In this document: one piece after another, positions 7,531 through 15,538 of the stretch
Position numbering within the stretch: position 1 is the first letter of the stretch
How the letters are laid out: each line of letters starts with the position of its first letter
Assembly: GCF_029051645.1 (NCBI RefSeq)
Contig: NZ_JAACFS010000009.1
Location: 62,001 to 126,000, forward strand
From: Bradyrhizobium sp. CSA112
GTDB taxonomy: Bacteria; Pseudomonadota; Alphaproteobacteria; Rhizobiales; Xanthobacteraceae
Direction of reading: 5' to 3'
DNA length: 64,000 nt
Position numbers and translations under genes: made by a program
The notes under the pieces: generated by a model
The model's input: only the letters and a program-made list of their open reading frames with translations
Told to the model about the DNA's origin: nothing
The model's database searches: none

Positions 7531-8697
7531 ATGACAACCTCGTTGACCCTTTCCGATCCCCAGCACCAAGGCGGCGGTGTCGACCGCCGCAAGATATTGA
7601 CAGGCGCAGCGGCGCTTGCCGCCTCGGCCGTGACGATGAAGACGGCTTCCGCGGCCTCCGTGGCACCGCTCGGCCAGACCGGCGCGCCGACCACGGCAAC
7701 GCAGCCCCTGCCGCTCGGCCCGCTTCCCGGCGCCCGCTATCCGGATTCCCGCCTGGAGTCGATGAAGAAGCCCAAGGTCTCGTTCGGGCCCACCGGTTTC
7801 CCGGCCTTCGCGGGCACCATGGCGGTCGAGCGCGTCGCAACCGGATTCCGTTGGGCCGAAGGCCCGGTCTATTTCGCAGCCGGACGCTACGTGCTGTTCT
7901 CCGACATTCCCAACAACCGCATCATGCGCTTCTCGGAAGATGACGGCCATCTCAGCGTCTACCGCCAGCCGTCGATGAACTCCAACGGCAACACCATCGA
8001 TCGCGAAGGACGCCTGATCACCTGCGAGCATTCCGGCCGCCGGGTAACCCGGACCGAACTCGACGGCTCGATCACGATCATCGCCGACAAGTACAATGGC
8101 AAGAAACTGAACTCGCCGAACGACGCGGTCGTCGCGGCCGACGGTTCGATCTGGTTCTGCGACCCAGCCTACGGCATCGGCGGCTTTTACGAGGGCATCA
8201 AGGCCGAGCCCGAGCAGGAAAAGAAAAATGTCTACCGGGTGGATCCGAAATCCGGCGACATCAAGATGGTGGTCGATGACTTCGTGCAGCCGAACGGCCT
8301 TTGCTTCTCGCCTGACGAGAAGAAGCTCTATATCTGCGATACCGGCTTCACCGACGGACCGGATAACCCGTCGCATATCCGCGTGTTCGACGTCGATCTC
8401 GCGGCCGGAAAGCTTTCGAACAGCAAGGTCTTTGCGGACATGCCCAAGCCCAGCATTACCGACGGGCTGCGCTGCGACACCGCCGGGCGTCTTTGGTGCT
8501 CCGTGGGTTGGGGCGATCCGAACGAAGACGGCGTGCGCTGCTACACTCCTGACGGCGATCTCCTCGGCAAGATCCACATACCGGAAACCGTCGCCAATTT
8601 GTGCTTCGGCGGTCAGCAGCGAAACAGACTTTATATCTGCGGCTCGTCATCGCTCTATGCCGTCTACACCAGTGCGCAGGGCGCCATGAAGCCGTGA
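7531..8697 (+). CDS. SMP-30/gluconolactonase-family protein, probably Tat-exported
   Basis: A 388-residue protein from the ATG at 7531, preceded by ggaggaaat. The N-terminus has twin arginines at 19-20 (DRRKILTG), a hydrophobic run of Ala/Leu and a likely cleavage region around 40-42 (TASAA), fitting a Tat signal and periplasmic location. The mature part is a six-bladed propeller of the SMP-30/Gnl type: GFRWAEGPVYF, SNGNTIDREGRLITCEHSGR, LNSPNDAVV, PNGLCFSPDEKKLY and SITDGLRCDTAG are the usual metal-site loops (E, N, N, D). These enzymes hydrolyse lactones of sugar or hydroxy acids. The exact lactone is unknown. Confidence 0.88.
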   Translation: MTTSLTLSDPQHQGGGVDRRKILTGAAALAASAVTMKTASAASVAPLGQTGAPTTATQPLPLGPLPGARYPDSRLESMKKPKVSFGPTGFPAFAGTMAVERVATGFRWAEGPVYFAAGRYVLFSDIPNNRIMRFSEDDGHLSVYRQPSMNSNGNTIDREGRLITCEHSGRRVTRTELDGSITIIADKYNGKKLNSPNDAVVAADGSIWFCDPAYGIGGFYEGIKAEPEQEKKNVYRVDPKSGDIKMVVDDFVQPNGLCFSPDEKKLYICDTGFTDGPDNPSHIRVFDVDLAAGKLSNSKVFADMPKPSITDGLRCDTAGRLWCSVGWGDPNEDGVRCYTPDGDLLGKIHIPETVANLCFGGQQRNRLYICGSSSLYAVYTSAQGAMKP

Positions 8698-8727
8698 GAA
8701 GCTGGGAGGCAGCAAATAGGCCTTACT

Positions 8728-8846
8728 CGTCGCCCCCGCGAAAGCGGGGGCCCATAACCACAGGGCGTCGTTGAAGGAGAACGGCATCTCCCACCCTGCT
8801 TATCGAGAGATCACGCGGTATGGGTCCCGGCGTTCGCCGGGACGAC
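8728..8846. repeat. Inverted-arm repeat, family A, copy 3
   Basis: The left arm cgtcgcccccgcgaaagcgg and an inverted right arm ending gccgggacgac flank about 60 bp. It lies in the convergent gap between the SMP-30 gene and ppc. The arms have compensatory G/C changes relative to copy 1, as expected of a conserved hairpin. Confidence 0.85.
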
Positions 8847-8866
8847 GGTGGGGGGAGCAGCGTCCC

Positions 8867-11674
8867 TCACCCGCTATTCCGTAGCCCCGCCGAAATGCCA
8901 TTGATGGTGAGCTGAATCCCGCGCAGCACCTGCTCGTCCGGGTTCTGCGCGCGGTGCTCCTTCAACAGTTCGACCTGCACGTGGTTGAGCGGGTCGAGAT
9001 AGGGGAAGCGGTTGCGGATCGAGCGTTCCAGCAGCGGGTTTCCCTGCAACAGCCGCTCATGCCCCATGATGTCGAGCAGCGACTCGATCGAGGAATGCCA
9101 TTCGCGCCGGATGCGCCCAAAGATACTCTCGCGCAAGGCGACATCAGGCACCAGCTCGGCATAGCGCGAGGCGATCGCGATCGAGCTCTTCGCCAGTACC
9201 ATGTCCATGTTCGACAGCAGCATGCGGAAGAACGGCCATTCGCGGTAGAGTTCCTGCAGGAACGGCATGCCCTGCTCCGGATGCTCCGCAATCCAGGTCT
9301 CTACCGCCGAACCAAAACCATACCAGCCCGGCAGCATCAGCCGGCATTGCGCCCAACTGAACACCCAGGGAATGGCGCGGAGGTCCTCGATCTCGCGGGT
9401 CTTCTTGCGCGACGCCGGGCGGCTGCCGATGTTGAGCGTCGAGATTTCGGTGATGACGGTGGAGCCCCAGAAATAATCGGCAAAGCCTTCGGTCTCGTAG
9501 ACCAACCCGCGATAGGCCATGAAGGCCAGCGCGGACAATTGCTCCATCGCAGTCAGGTATTCCTTGCGCGGCGCGCTTTGCCGCGGATGCAACAGGCTCG
9601 CTTCCAGCGTGGCGGCAGCGAGGATTTCCAGATTGCTGCGGCCGACCTCGGGGTTGGAGTATTTGCTGGAGATGATTTCGCCCTGCTCGGTGATGCGGAT
9701 CTGGCCGTTCACGGCGCCCCCGGGCTGCGCGATGATGGCGTCATAGCTCGGCCCGCCGCCGCGGCCGACCGATCCGCCGCGCCCGTGAAACAGTCGCAGC
9801 CGGACGCCGTGGCGCTCGAACACGTCGACCAGATCGATCTCGGCCTTGTAGAGCTCCCAGCCCGAGGTGACAAAGCCGCCATCCTTGTTGCTGTCGGAAT
9901 AACCGAGCATTACTTCCTGGACGCCGCCGCGGCTGTCGACCAGTTTGCGGTAATCGTGCAGCGCCAGCATCCGGTCCATGATGCGGGACGACGCCTGCAA
10001 ATCTCCGATCGTCTCGAACAAGGGCACGATGTTGATCGCACTACGGCCGGAGGGATTGACGAGCCCTACCTCCTTCAGCAAAAGCGCCACCTCCAGCATG
10101 TCAGACATGCCCTTGCACATGGAGATGATGCATTGGGGGATTACATCGGCACCGAATTTGGCGTGCGCCTCGGCGGCGGCGTGAAATACCGCGAGTTCAC
10201 CCAGCGTTTCCTCGCTGTACTTGACGAACGGCGATGCAAGCGGCCGCGCATTGCGCAACTCGTTCGCCAGCAGCGCAACGCGCGCTTCCTCGCCGAGCGC
10301 GAGATAGGACATTCCGGGCGTCGCGGCATCGAGCAATTCGGCCACGGTGCGTTCATGCACGGCCGAATTCTGTCGCATGTCGAGCCGGGCGAGATGGAAG
10401 CCGAAGCAGTCCACGGCCCGGCGGAGCAACCGCAGGCGCCCGCGCGCGATCACGCCGGAATTGTTCGCAATCAGGGAACGATCGAGCACGTCGAGATCGG
10501 CCTTGAATTCCTTCACGCTTGCATAAGGCGCAGCCTCGCCGACCGGTCGGCGGGTGGTCTCGACCTCCAGCCGCACCGCCGTCGCCGTCAGCCGGGCATA
10601 GATGCCCGACACCGCCAGGCGATAGGGTTCACCGCTCCGATGCGGCGAGGTGTCGGGCGAGCGTCCGGCCAGCGCGCGCAACTCGTCGGAAATGTCGGCG
10701 AGGTGCGCCGCCAGCGACAGTTCCGAGCCAAGGACGTGCAACTCCTCGAGATAAAAACTCATGACCCGGCTCGACTGCAGGCGCAGCGTGCCGCGCATGA
10801 CGTCGGCAGTGACGAACGGATTGCCGTCTCGATCGCCGCCGATCCAGCTTCCCATGGTCAGGAACGAGGCCAGCTCGCCCGGCGCACCGCCCTCCTCCTG
10901 GTTCAGCCGGTCCTCCAGCGCGCAATGCAGCCGCGGTACCTCGTGCAGGAAGGTGTAGTCGTAGAATGAGAGTCCGTTGGCGACCTCGTCGAGCACGGTC
11001 AGCTTGGTCCGGCGCAACAGATTGGTCTGCCACAGCGTCAGTACGGCGCGGCGCAATTGCTCGTCGCAGGCTTCGGCTTCTTCCGGGGTGAGCTGCACCC
11101 GTTCGCGCCGGTCGAGCAGCGCCGCGATCTCCATTTCGCGGTCGATCGTGCTCTTGCGGCGGACCTCCGTGGGGTGCGCGGTCAATACCGGGCTGACGAG
11201 CGCACCCTTGAAAAAACGCCGCAAATCAGCGGCACTGAAGCCGGCCGTCTTGGCATGTGACAACGTCTGCGTCAGCAGGCTCGGCCGCGGCCCGCCGGGA
11301 CCTCGACCGCGCATCTGGCGGATGTTGTTCTGGTCCTCGGCGATGTTGGCAAGATGCGAAAAATAGCTGAAGGCGCGGACGATCCGCAGGGTGTCACTGG
11401 TCGACATGCTGTCGAGTATGGTCTCGAGTTCCCGCCGCGCCAGCTTGTCCTCGTCGCGATGGAACCTGATCGAGGTCTGCCTGATACGTTCGACCAGGTC
11501 GAAGACGTCAGCGCCTTCCTGGTCCCGCACGGTGTCGCCGAGAATCCGCCCGAGCAGGCGGATATCGGTCCGCAGCCGCGCATCTTCCTCCAACGCCAGC
11601 GCTTCGTCGCTGCGATTGGACCGGACGTCGGTCTGGGACGGCATGGTCTGGGAAGACACGATCTGGGAAGACAT
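8867..11674 (-). CDS. ppc: Phosphoenolpyruvate carboxylase
   Basis: A 935-residue enzyme that carboxylates phosphoenolpyruvate to oxaloacetate, refilling the TCA cycle. Catalytic His167 sits in LTAHPTEVRRK. The glycine loop FHGRGGSVGRGGGP and the QPGGAVNGQIRITEQGE segment are both intact. The C-terminus is TINGISAGLRNSG, close to the usual ...RNTG end. The first ATG has a GAGG about 10 bases upstream and is chosen. In-frame GTG (11659) and ATG (11644) starts follow because the first 45 bases are a threefold imperfect repeat (see findings). Monocistronic by appearance; both flanks carry family A repeats. Confidence 0.98.
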   Translation of the reverse strand: MSSQIVSSQTMPSQTDVRSNRSDEALALEEDARLRTDIRLLGRILGDTVRDQEGADVFDLVERIRQTSIRFHRDEDKLARRELETILDSMSTSDTLRIVRAFSYFSHLANIAEDQNNIRQMRGRGPGGPRPSLLTQTLSHAKTAGFSAADLRRFFKGALVSPVLTAHPTEVRRKSTIDREMEIAALLDRRERVQLTPEEAEACDEQLRRAVLTLWQTNLLRRTKLTVLDEVANGLSFYDYTFLHEVPRLHCALEDRLNQEEGGAPGELASFLTMGSWIGGDRDGNPFVTADVMRGTLRLQSSRVMSFYLEELHVLGSELSLAAHLADISDELRALAGRSPDTSPHRSGEPYRLAVSGIYARLTATAVRLEVETTRRPVGEAAPYASVKEFKADLDVLDRSLIANNSGVIARGRLRLLRRAVDCFGFHLARLDMRQNSAVHERTVAELLDAATPGMSYLALGEEARVALLANELRNARPLASPFVKYSEETLGELAVFHAAAEAHAKFGADVIPQCIISMCKGMSDMLEVALLLKEVGLVNPSGRSAINIVPLFETIGDLQASSRIMDRMLALHDYRKLVDSRGGVQEVMLGYSDSNKDGGFVTSGWELYKAEIDLVDVFERHGVRLRLFHGRGGSVGRGGGPSYDAIIAQPGGAVNGQIRITEQGEIISSKYSNPEVGRSNLEILAAATLEASLLHPRQSAPRKEYLTAMEQLSALAFMAYRGLVYETEGFADYFWGSTVITEISTLNIGSRPASRKKTREIEDLRAIPWVFSWAQCRLMLPGWYGFGSAVETWIAEHPEQGMPFLQELYREWPFFRMLLSNMDMVLAKSSIAIASRYAELVPDVALRESIFGRIRREWHSSIESLLDIMGHERLLQGNPLLERSIRNRFPYLDPLNHVQVELLKEHRAQNPDEQVLRGIQLTINGISAGLRNSG

Positions 11675-11763
11675 GGGCTGGCTACCTCAGAAACTGTCCG
11701 GCGATTCCGAGTGTGCAAGTTTTCTGCCGCAGTGCAAGATAAAGATGGAGGCGGCCTCTCTTC

Positions 11764-11883
11764 GTCGTCCCTGCGAACGCGGGGACCCATACTCCGTGTC
11801 CTCTCTCGTGACACGCTGGGGAGAGAGACCTTTCGTAAGCCCCACGGCCTGTGGCCATGGGTCCCTGCTTTCGCAGGGACGAC
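11764..11883. repeat. Inverted-arm repeat, family A, copy 4
   Basis: Left arm gtcgtccctgcgaacgcggg and inverted right arm ctgctttcgcagggacgac, between the 5' end of ppc and the 3' end of the acyl-CoA synthetase gene. The interior is unrelated to the other copies. Confidence 0.88.
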
Positions 11884-11889
11884 AGCAAG

Positions 11890-13434
11890 CTAAATCTTCC
11901 GTCCCGCCCGCTCCCAATAGGGATCGCGCAGGCGGCGCTTGAAGATCTTGCCGGAGTCTTCCCGCGGCAGGTTGGACTGGATCTCGATGTGTTTTGGCAC
12001 CTTGTAGTCGGCCAGCGAGACCTTGAGCTGGCTGCGGATGGACGCAAGATCGAGCGTCACCGCCGGCTGCGGCTCCACCACAGCCATCAGCGCCTCGCCA
12101 AATTCCGCATCGGGAATGCCGAACACGGCGCAGTCATGCACGCCTGGAATCGCATGCAGCGCGGCCTCGATCTCGGCCGGATAGATGTTGACGCCGCCTG
12201 AAATCACCATGTCGCGCTTGCGGTCACAGATGAAGACATAGCCGTCCGCATCGATGTATCCGACGTCGCCCGAGGTGATGAACCCCTCGCGATCGATCTC
12301 GGCGCGCTTTTCCGGCTTGTTGTGGTAGGTGAAGTCCGGATTACCCGCGATACGCGAATAGATTTCGCCGATCTCGCCCTGCGGCAACAGCCTTCCGTCG
12401 TCGCCGATAAAGCGCAGTTCCGCGCCCGGAGCAATCTTGCCGACGGTGCCGGGCTTCTTCAGCGCATCCTCGGAAGTGGCAAAGGTGACGGCGCCTGACT
12501 CGGTCGAGCCATAGAATTCGTAAATGATCGGCCCCCACCATTCGATCATCGCGCGCTTGACGTCGGCCGGACAAGGCGCAGCGGCATGGATGACGTGGCG
12601 CAGGGATGACATGTCGTACTTCTTGCGGACCTCCTCCGGCAGCTTCATCAGGCGGATGAACATGGTCGGCACCATGAAGATGGTGTCGATCTTTTCGCTC
12701 TCGATCACGCGCAAAAACTCTTCCGCGTCGAAGCGCGGCATGATCACGAGCGCACCACCGAGGCGGCCGGCACGCAGGCCGAACGAGTTCGGTGCGGAAT
12801 GATAGAGCGGTCCCGGAAGCAGCGCGCGGGCGCCCGGCTTGAGGCCGTAGATCAGGCTGCGCATGCGTTCGGCATTGGCGCTCTGCTCCGGCGTCGGCGC
12901 AAAGCGCCGTACGCCTTTGGGGTGCCCCGTCGTGCCCGACGTGTAGATCATGTTCTGCGGCTGCGGCACTGCCGGCCCGTCATAGCGCGGGTGCTGCGCG
13001 AGCCAGGATTCGAAATCGATCGCAAAGTCGGGCGTCGCGAGATGATCGGGGTTGATCTTGTAATGGCTGAGGATTTCCGGCGGCGTCGGCACGCTGAGTG
13101 CGGTGACGCCGCCCGGGATCGCTTCGCGCAACTGATGCAGCATGTCGGCATGCGCGATCAGCACCGATGTGCCGGAATCCTTCAGCACATAATTGATTTC
13201 TTCCGGCTTGAAGTGCCAATTCACCGGCACACCGTAGGCGCCGAGCCGCATGGCCGCATAAGCCGCCTCGATGAAGGCGATGTCATTACGCATCAGCATC
13301 GCGACGCTGTCGCCCTGCTTGACGCCGAGCTTTTGCAGGCCGGTGGCAATGCGGTCGACGCGATCGGCGACTTCTGCATGGTCGCGCCGGCGCGGGCCGC
13401 TGATGATGCCGAGGAAGAGTTGGGAGGCGGGCAT
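11890..13434 (-). CDS. AMP-forming acyl-CoA synthetase
   Basis: A 514-residue adenylate-forming ligase. The P-loop-like motif YTSGTTGHPKG is at 164-174, the YGSTESG motif follows mid-protein, then the hinge region (TSGDVGYIDADGYVFICDRKRD) and the terminal catalytic Lys (REDSGKIFKRRLRD). The ATG at 13434 is preceded by GGAAAAGAG and chosen over an in-frame start at 13473, which falls in a palindrome. It would activate a carboxylic acid to its CoA thioester. Substrate unknown. A crotonase gene lies upstream on the same strand, separated by a family B palindrome. Confidence 0.92.
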   Translation of the reverse strand: MPASQLFLGIISGPRRRDHAEVADRVDRIATGLQKLGVKQGDSVAMLMRNDIAFIEAAYAAMRLGAYGVPVNWHFKPEEINYVLKDSGTSVLIAHADMLHQLREAIPGGVTALSVPTPPEILSHYKINPDHLATPDFAIDFESWLAQHPRYDGPAVPQPQNMIYTSGTTGHPKGVRRFAPTPEQSANAERMRSLIYGLKPGARALLPGPLYHSAPNSFGLRAGRLGGALVIMPRFDAEEFLRVIESEKIDTIFMVPTMFIRLMKLPEEVRKKYDMSSLRHVIHAAAPCPADVKRAMIEWWGPIIYEFYGSTESGAVTFATSEDALKKPGTVGKIAPGAELRFIGDDGRLLPQGEIGEIYSRIAGNPDFTYHNKPEKRAEIDREGFITSGDVGYIDADGYVFICDRKRDMVISGGVNIYPAEIEAALHAIPGVHDCAVFGIPDAEFGEALMAVVEPQPAVTLDLASIRSQLKVSLADYKVPKHIEIQSNLPREDSGKIFKRRLRDPYWERAGRKI

Positions 13435-13468
13435 TGTCTCTTTTCCGATCTGTTGCCGGGTTGTGACC

Positions 13469-13548
13469 GTCATTCCGGGGCGATGCGAAGCATCGAACCC
13501 GGAATCTCGAGATTCCGGGTCTGGTCCTTCGGACCATCCCGGAATGAC
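13469..13548. repeat. Palindromic repeat, family B, copy 2
   Basis: Palindrome beginning gtcattccgg and ending ccggaatgac, with an inner ggaatctcgagattccgg palindrome and ggtccttcggacc at one arm. Nearly identical in layout to copy 1 at 6364-6441. Confidence 0.88.
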
Positions 13549-13556
13549 GACGGAGG

Positions 13557-14372
13557 CTACCCCACATCCACAAACCGCGGCGCCCGCTTTTCCATATTGG
13601 CGCGTACCGCCTCGGTCTGGTTGGGGCTGCCGAGCAGCTTCTGCTGCTCGACGGATTCGGCCAGCAGCGCCGGAGCCGGATCGACAGACAGTTTGTTGAG
13701 CATGCGTTTGGCGGCGCGGATCGCATCGGGGCTCTTGCCGGCGATTTCGCGCGCAACCTCGTAAGCCGCGGCACGCGGGTCGTCGCAGATCCGCGTCGCG
13801 AGACCATAGCCCATGGCTTCCTGCGCCGAGAAGATGCGGCCGGTGTAGGTGAGTTCGCGCAAGATGTCGTCACGGACGAGGCTTGCGAGGATCGGCGTGC
13901 CGGCCATGTCGGGCACCAGGCCCCATTTGATTTCCATGATCGACATCCGCGCGTCTGGCGTCAGGAAGCGCATGTCGGCGCCGAGCGCGAGCTGGAAGCC
14001 ACCGCCGAACGCCACGCCCTGGATTGCAGCAATCACCGGCACCGGAAGCTGGCGCCAGCCCCAAACCGCAGCTTGCGGAAAGTTCGCAACACCATGCGTG
14101 CGTGCAGTGAGGTCACGCTTCTCGCCACCGGCGACCCCGTTACCGCCATTCTCCTTCATCGCCGCAAAGCGTCCCATATCGAGACCGGCACAGAACGCCC
14201 GCCCCTCCCCGGACAATACTACCGCCCGGACACCTTTTTCATGAGCAAGCCGTTCAGTTGCGGCCACCAGCGCCTCAAACATCGCGGCATCGAGCGCGTT
14301 CATCTTGTCGGCCCGCACCAAGCGGACATCGGCAATGCCGTCCGAAATCGAGATCGCGACGCGTTGCTCCAT
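13557..14372 (-). CDS. Crotonase-family protein (enoyl-CoA hydratase/isomerase)
   Basis: A 271-residue crotonase. The oxyanion-hole segments are FCAGLDMGRFAA and GVAFGGGFQLALGAD. Both positions used as catalytic Glu in enoyl-CoA hydratase have candidates here: SIMEIKWG and LRELTYTG. An insertion after FCAGLDMG (AMKENGGNGVAGGEKRDL) is longer than in classic hydratases. It probably hydrates or isomerises an enoyl-CoA made by the neighbouring ligase and dehydrogenases. It is divergent from the dienoyl-CoA reductase homologue at 14473, leaving 100 bp of shared promoter DNA. Confidence 0.88.
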   Translation of the reverse strand: MEQRVAISISDGIADVRLVRADKMNALDAAMFEALVAATERLAHEKGVRAVVLSGEGRAFCAGLDMGRFAAMKENGGNGVAGGEKRDLTARTHGVANFPQAAVWGWRQLPVPVIAAIQGVAFGGGFQLALGADMRFLTPDARMSIMEIKWGLVPDMAGTPILASLVRDDILRELTYTGRIFSAQEAMGYGLATRICDDPRAAAYEVAREIAGKSPDAIRAAKRMLNKLSVDPAPALLAESVEQQKLLGSPNQTEAVRANMEKRAPRFVDVG

Positions 14373-14472
14373 GATAAATCCTCCACACTTTCTTTCTTGA
14401 CGCTTTACAGAAAGGCTGTTGTCCGGTTTTAGTCAATCGACCAATTAACAGACAATCCCGTGGGTGGAAACG

Positions 14473-15345
14473 ATGTTCAACGATCAGCTTCTCGTCGGGC
14501 GGCGCATTCTCGTGACCGGAGGCGGCACCGGCCTCGGCAAGTCCATGGCCGCACGGTTTCTTCAACTGGGAGCCGAGGTCCACATCTGCGGCCGCCGCAA
14601 AATCGTATGCGACGAGACCGCGACCGAATTGATGGACCTGCACGGCGGACGTGTGATCAGCCACGGCGTCGACATCCGCAATGCGATGGCCGTCGACGAA
14701 ATGATCGAGCAGATCTGGACCGAAGGTCCCCTCACCGATCTCATCAACAACGCCGCCGGCAATTTCATCTCGCGTTCGGAAGAGCTGTCGCCGCGCGGCT
14801 TCGATGCCGTCGCCAACATCGTGATGCATGGCACCTTCTACGTCACGCACGCGGTAGGACGGCGCTGGATCGCCGCCAAGCAGCGCGGCAATGTGGTGTC
14901 GATCACGGTGACATGGGTGCGCAACGGCTCGCCCTATGTGGTGCCGTCGGCGATGAGCAAATCGGCGATCCACGCCATGACCATGTCGCTTGCGGTCGAA
15001 TGGGGCAAACACGGCATCCGCCTCAATACGATTGCGCCGGGCGAAATCCCGACCGAGGGCATGAGCAAGCGCATCAAGCCGGGCGACGAGGCCGGTGCGC
15101 GCACGCGGGCGCAGAACCCGATGGGCCGGGTCGGCACCATGGAGGAATTGCAGAACCTCGCCGTGTTCCTGATCTCCGGTGGCTGCGACTGGATCAACGG
15201 CGAGACCATCGCCATGGACGGCGCGCAGGCGCTCGCGATGGGCGGCAATTTCTACCAGCTGCGCGACTGGAGCGACGACGACTGGAACAACGCGCGCGAG
15301 TCGATCAAGGCGCAGAATGAGAAGGACCGCGCCGCGCGGGGTTAG
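14473..15345 (+). CDS. SDR of the 2,4-dienoyl-CoA reductase (DECR) type, altered active site
   Basis: A 290-residue SDR from the ATG at 14473; a GTG nine bases earlier is the alternative. The NADP-site glycine motif is TGGGTGLG (15-22). Whole blocks match mitochondrial DECR from memory: NNAAGNFIS, VVPSAMSK, AVEWGKHGIRLNTIAPGEIPTEG, and the long C-terminus with NFYQLRDWS. DECR catalytic Asn (N97 here) and Lys (K163) are kept, but the residue 15 before the Lys, a Tyr in DECR, is Trp148; a Tyr appears at 155 instead. It would reduce or otherwise act on dienoyl-CoA esters in beta-oxidation. Confidence 0.87.
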   Translation: MFNDQLLVGRRILVTGGGTGLGKSMAARFLQLGAEVHICGRRKIVCDETATELMDLHGGRVISHGVDIRNAMAVDEMIEQIWTEGPLTDLINNAAGNFISRSEELSPRGFDAVANIVMHGTFYVTHAVGRRWIAAKQRGNVVSITVTWVRNGSPYVVPSAMSKSAIHAMTMSLAVEWGKHGIRLNTIAPGEIPTEGMSKRIKPGDEAGARTRAQNPMGRVGTMEELQNLAVFLISGGCDWINGETIAMDGAQALAMGGNFYQLRDWSDDDWNNARESIKAQNEKDRAARG

Positions 15346-15348
15346 GTT

Positions 15349-15467
15349 GTCGTCCCTGCGAAAGCAGGGACCCATAACCACCGGCATTCGTTTTGCGAAG
15401 GAAAACTGACCGTATCGTCTTTGCCGATAAGCCGCGGCGCATGGGTCCCTGCGTTCGCAGGGACGAC
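15349..15467. repeat. Inverted-arm repeat, family A, copy 5
   Basis: Left arm gtcgtccctgcgaaagcagg and inverted right arm gcgttcgcagggacgac. It begins four bases after the dienoyl-CoA reductase stop and ends 71 bp before the acyl-CoA synthetase start, between two codirectional genes. Confidence 0.88.
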
Positions 15468-15538
15468 GTACCGTATTGTCTTTGTCGCGCGATATCGCCA
15501 AACTCCGCGCAACGATAACAAGACGCTACGGGAGAGAC

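Noticed and set aside
8954..10969. Long open frame of 671 codons antisense to ppc
   Set aside because: It is a shadow of the strongly conserved PEP carboxylase frame in high-GC DNA; its translation is rich in Arg/Ala/His with no domain.
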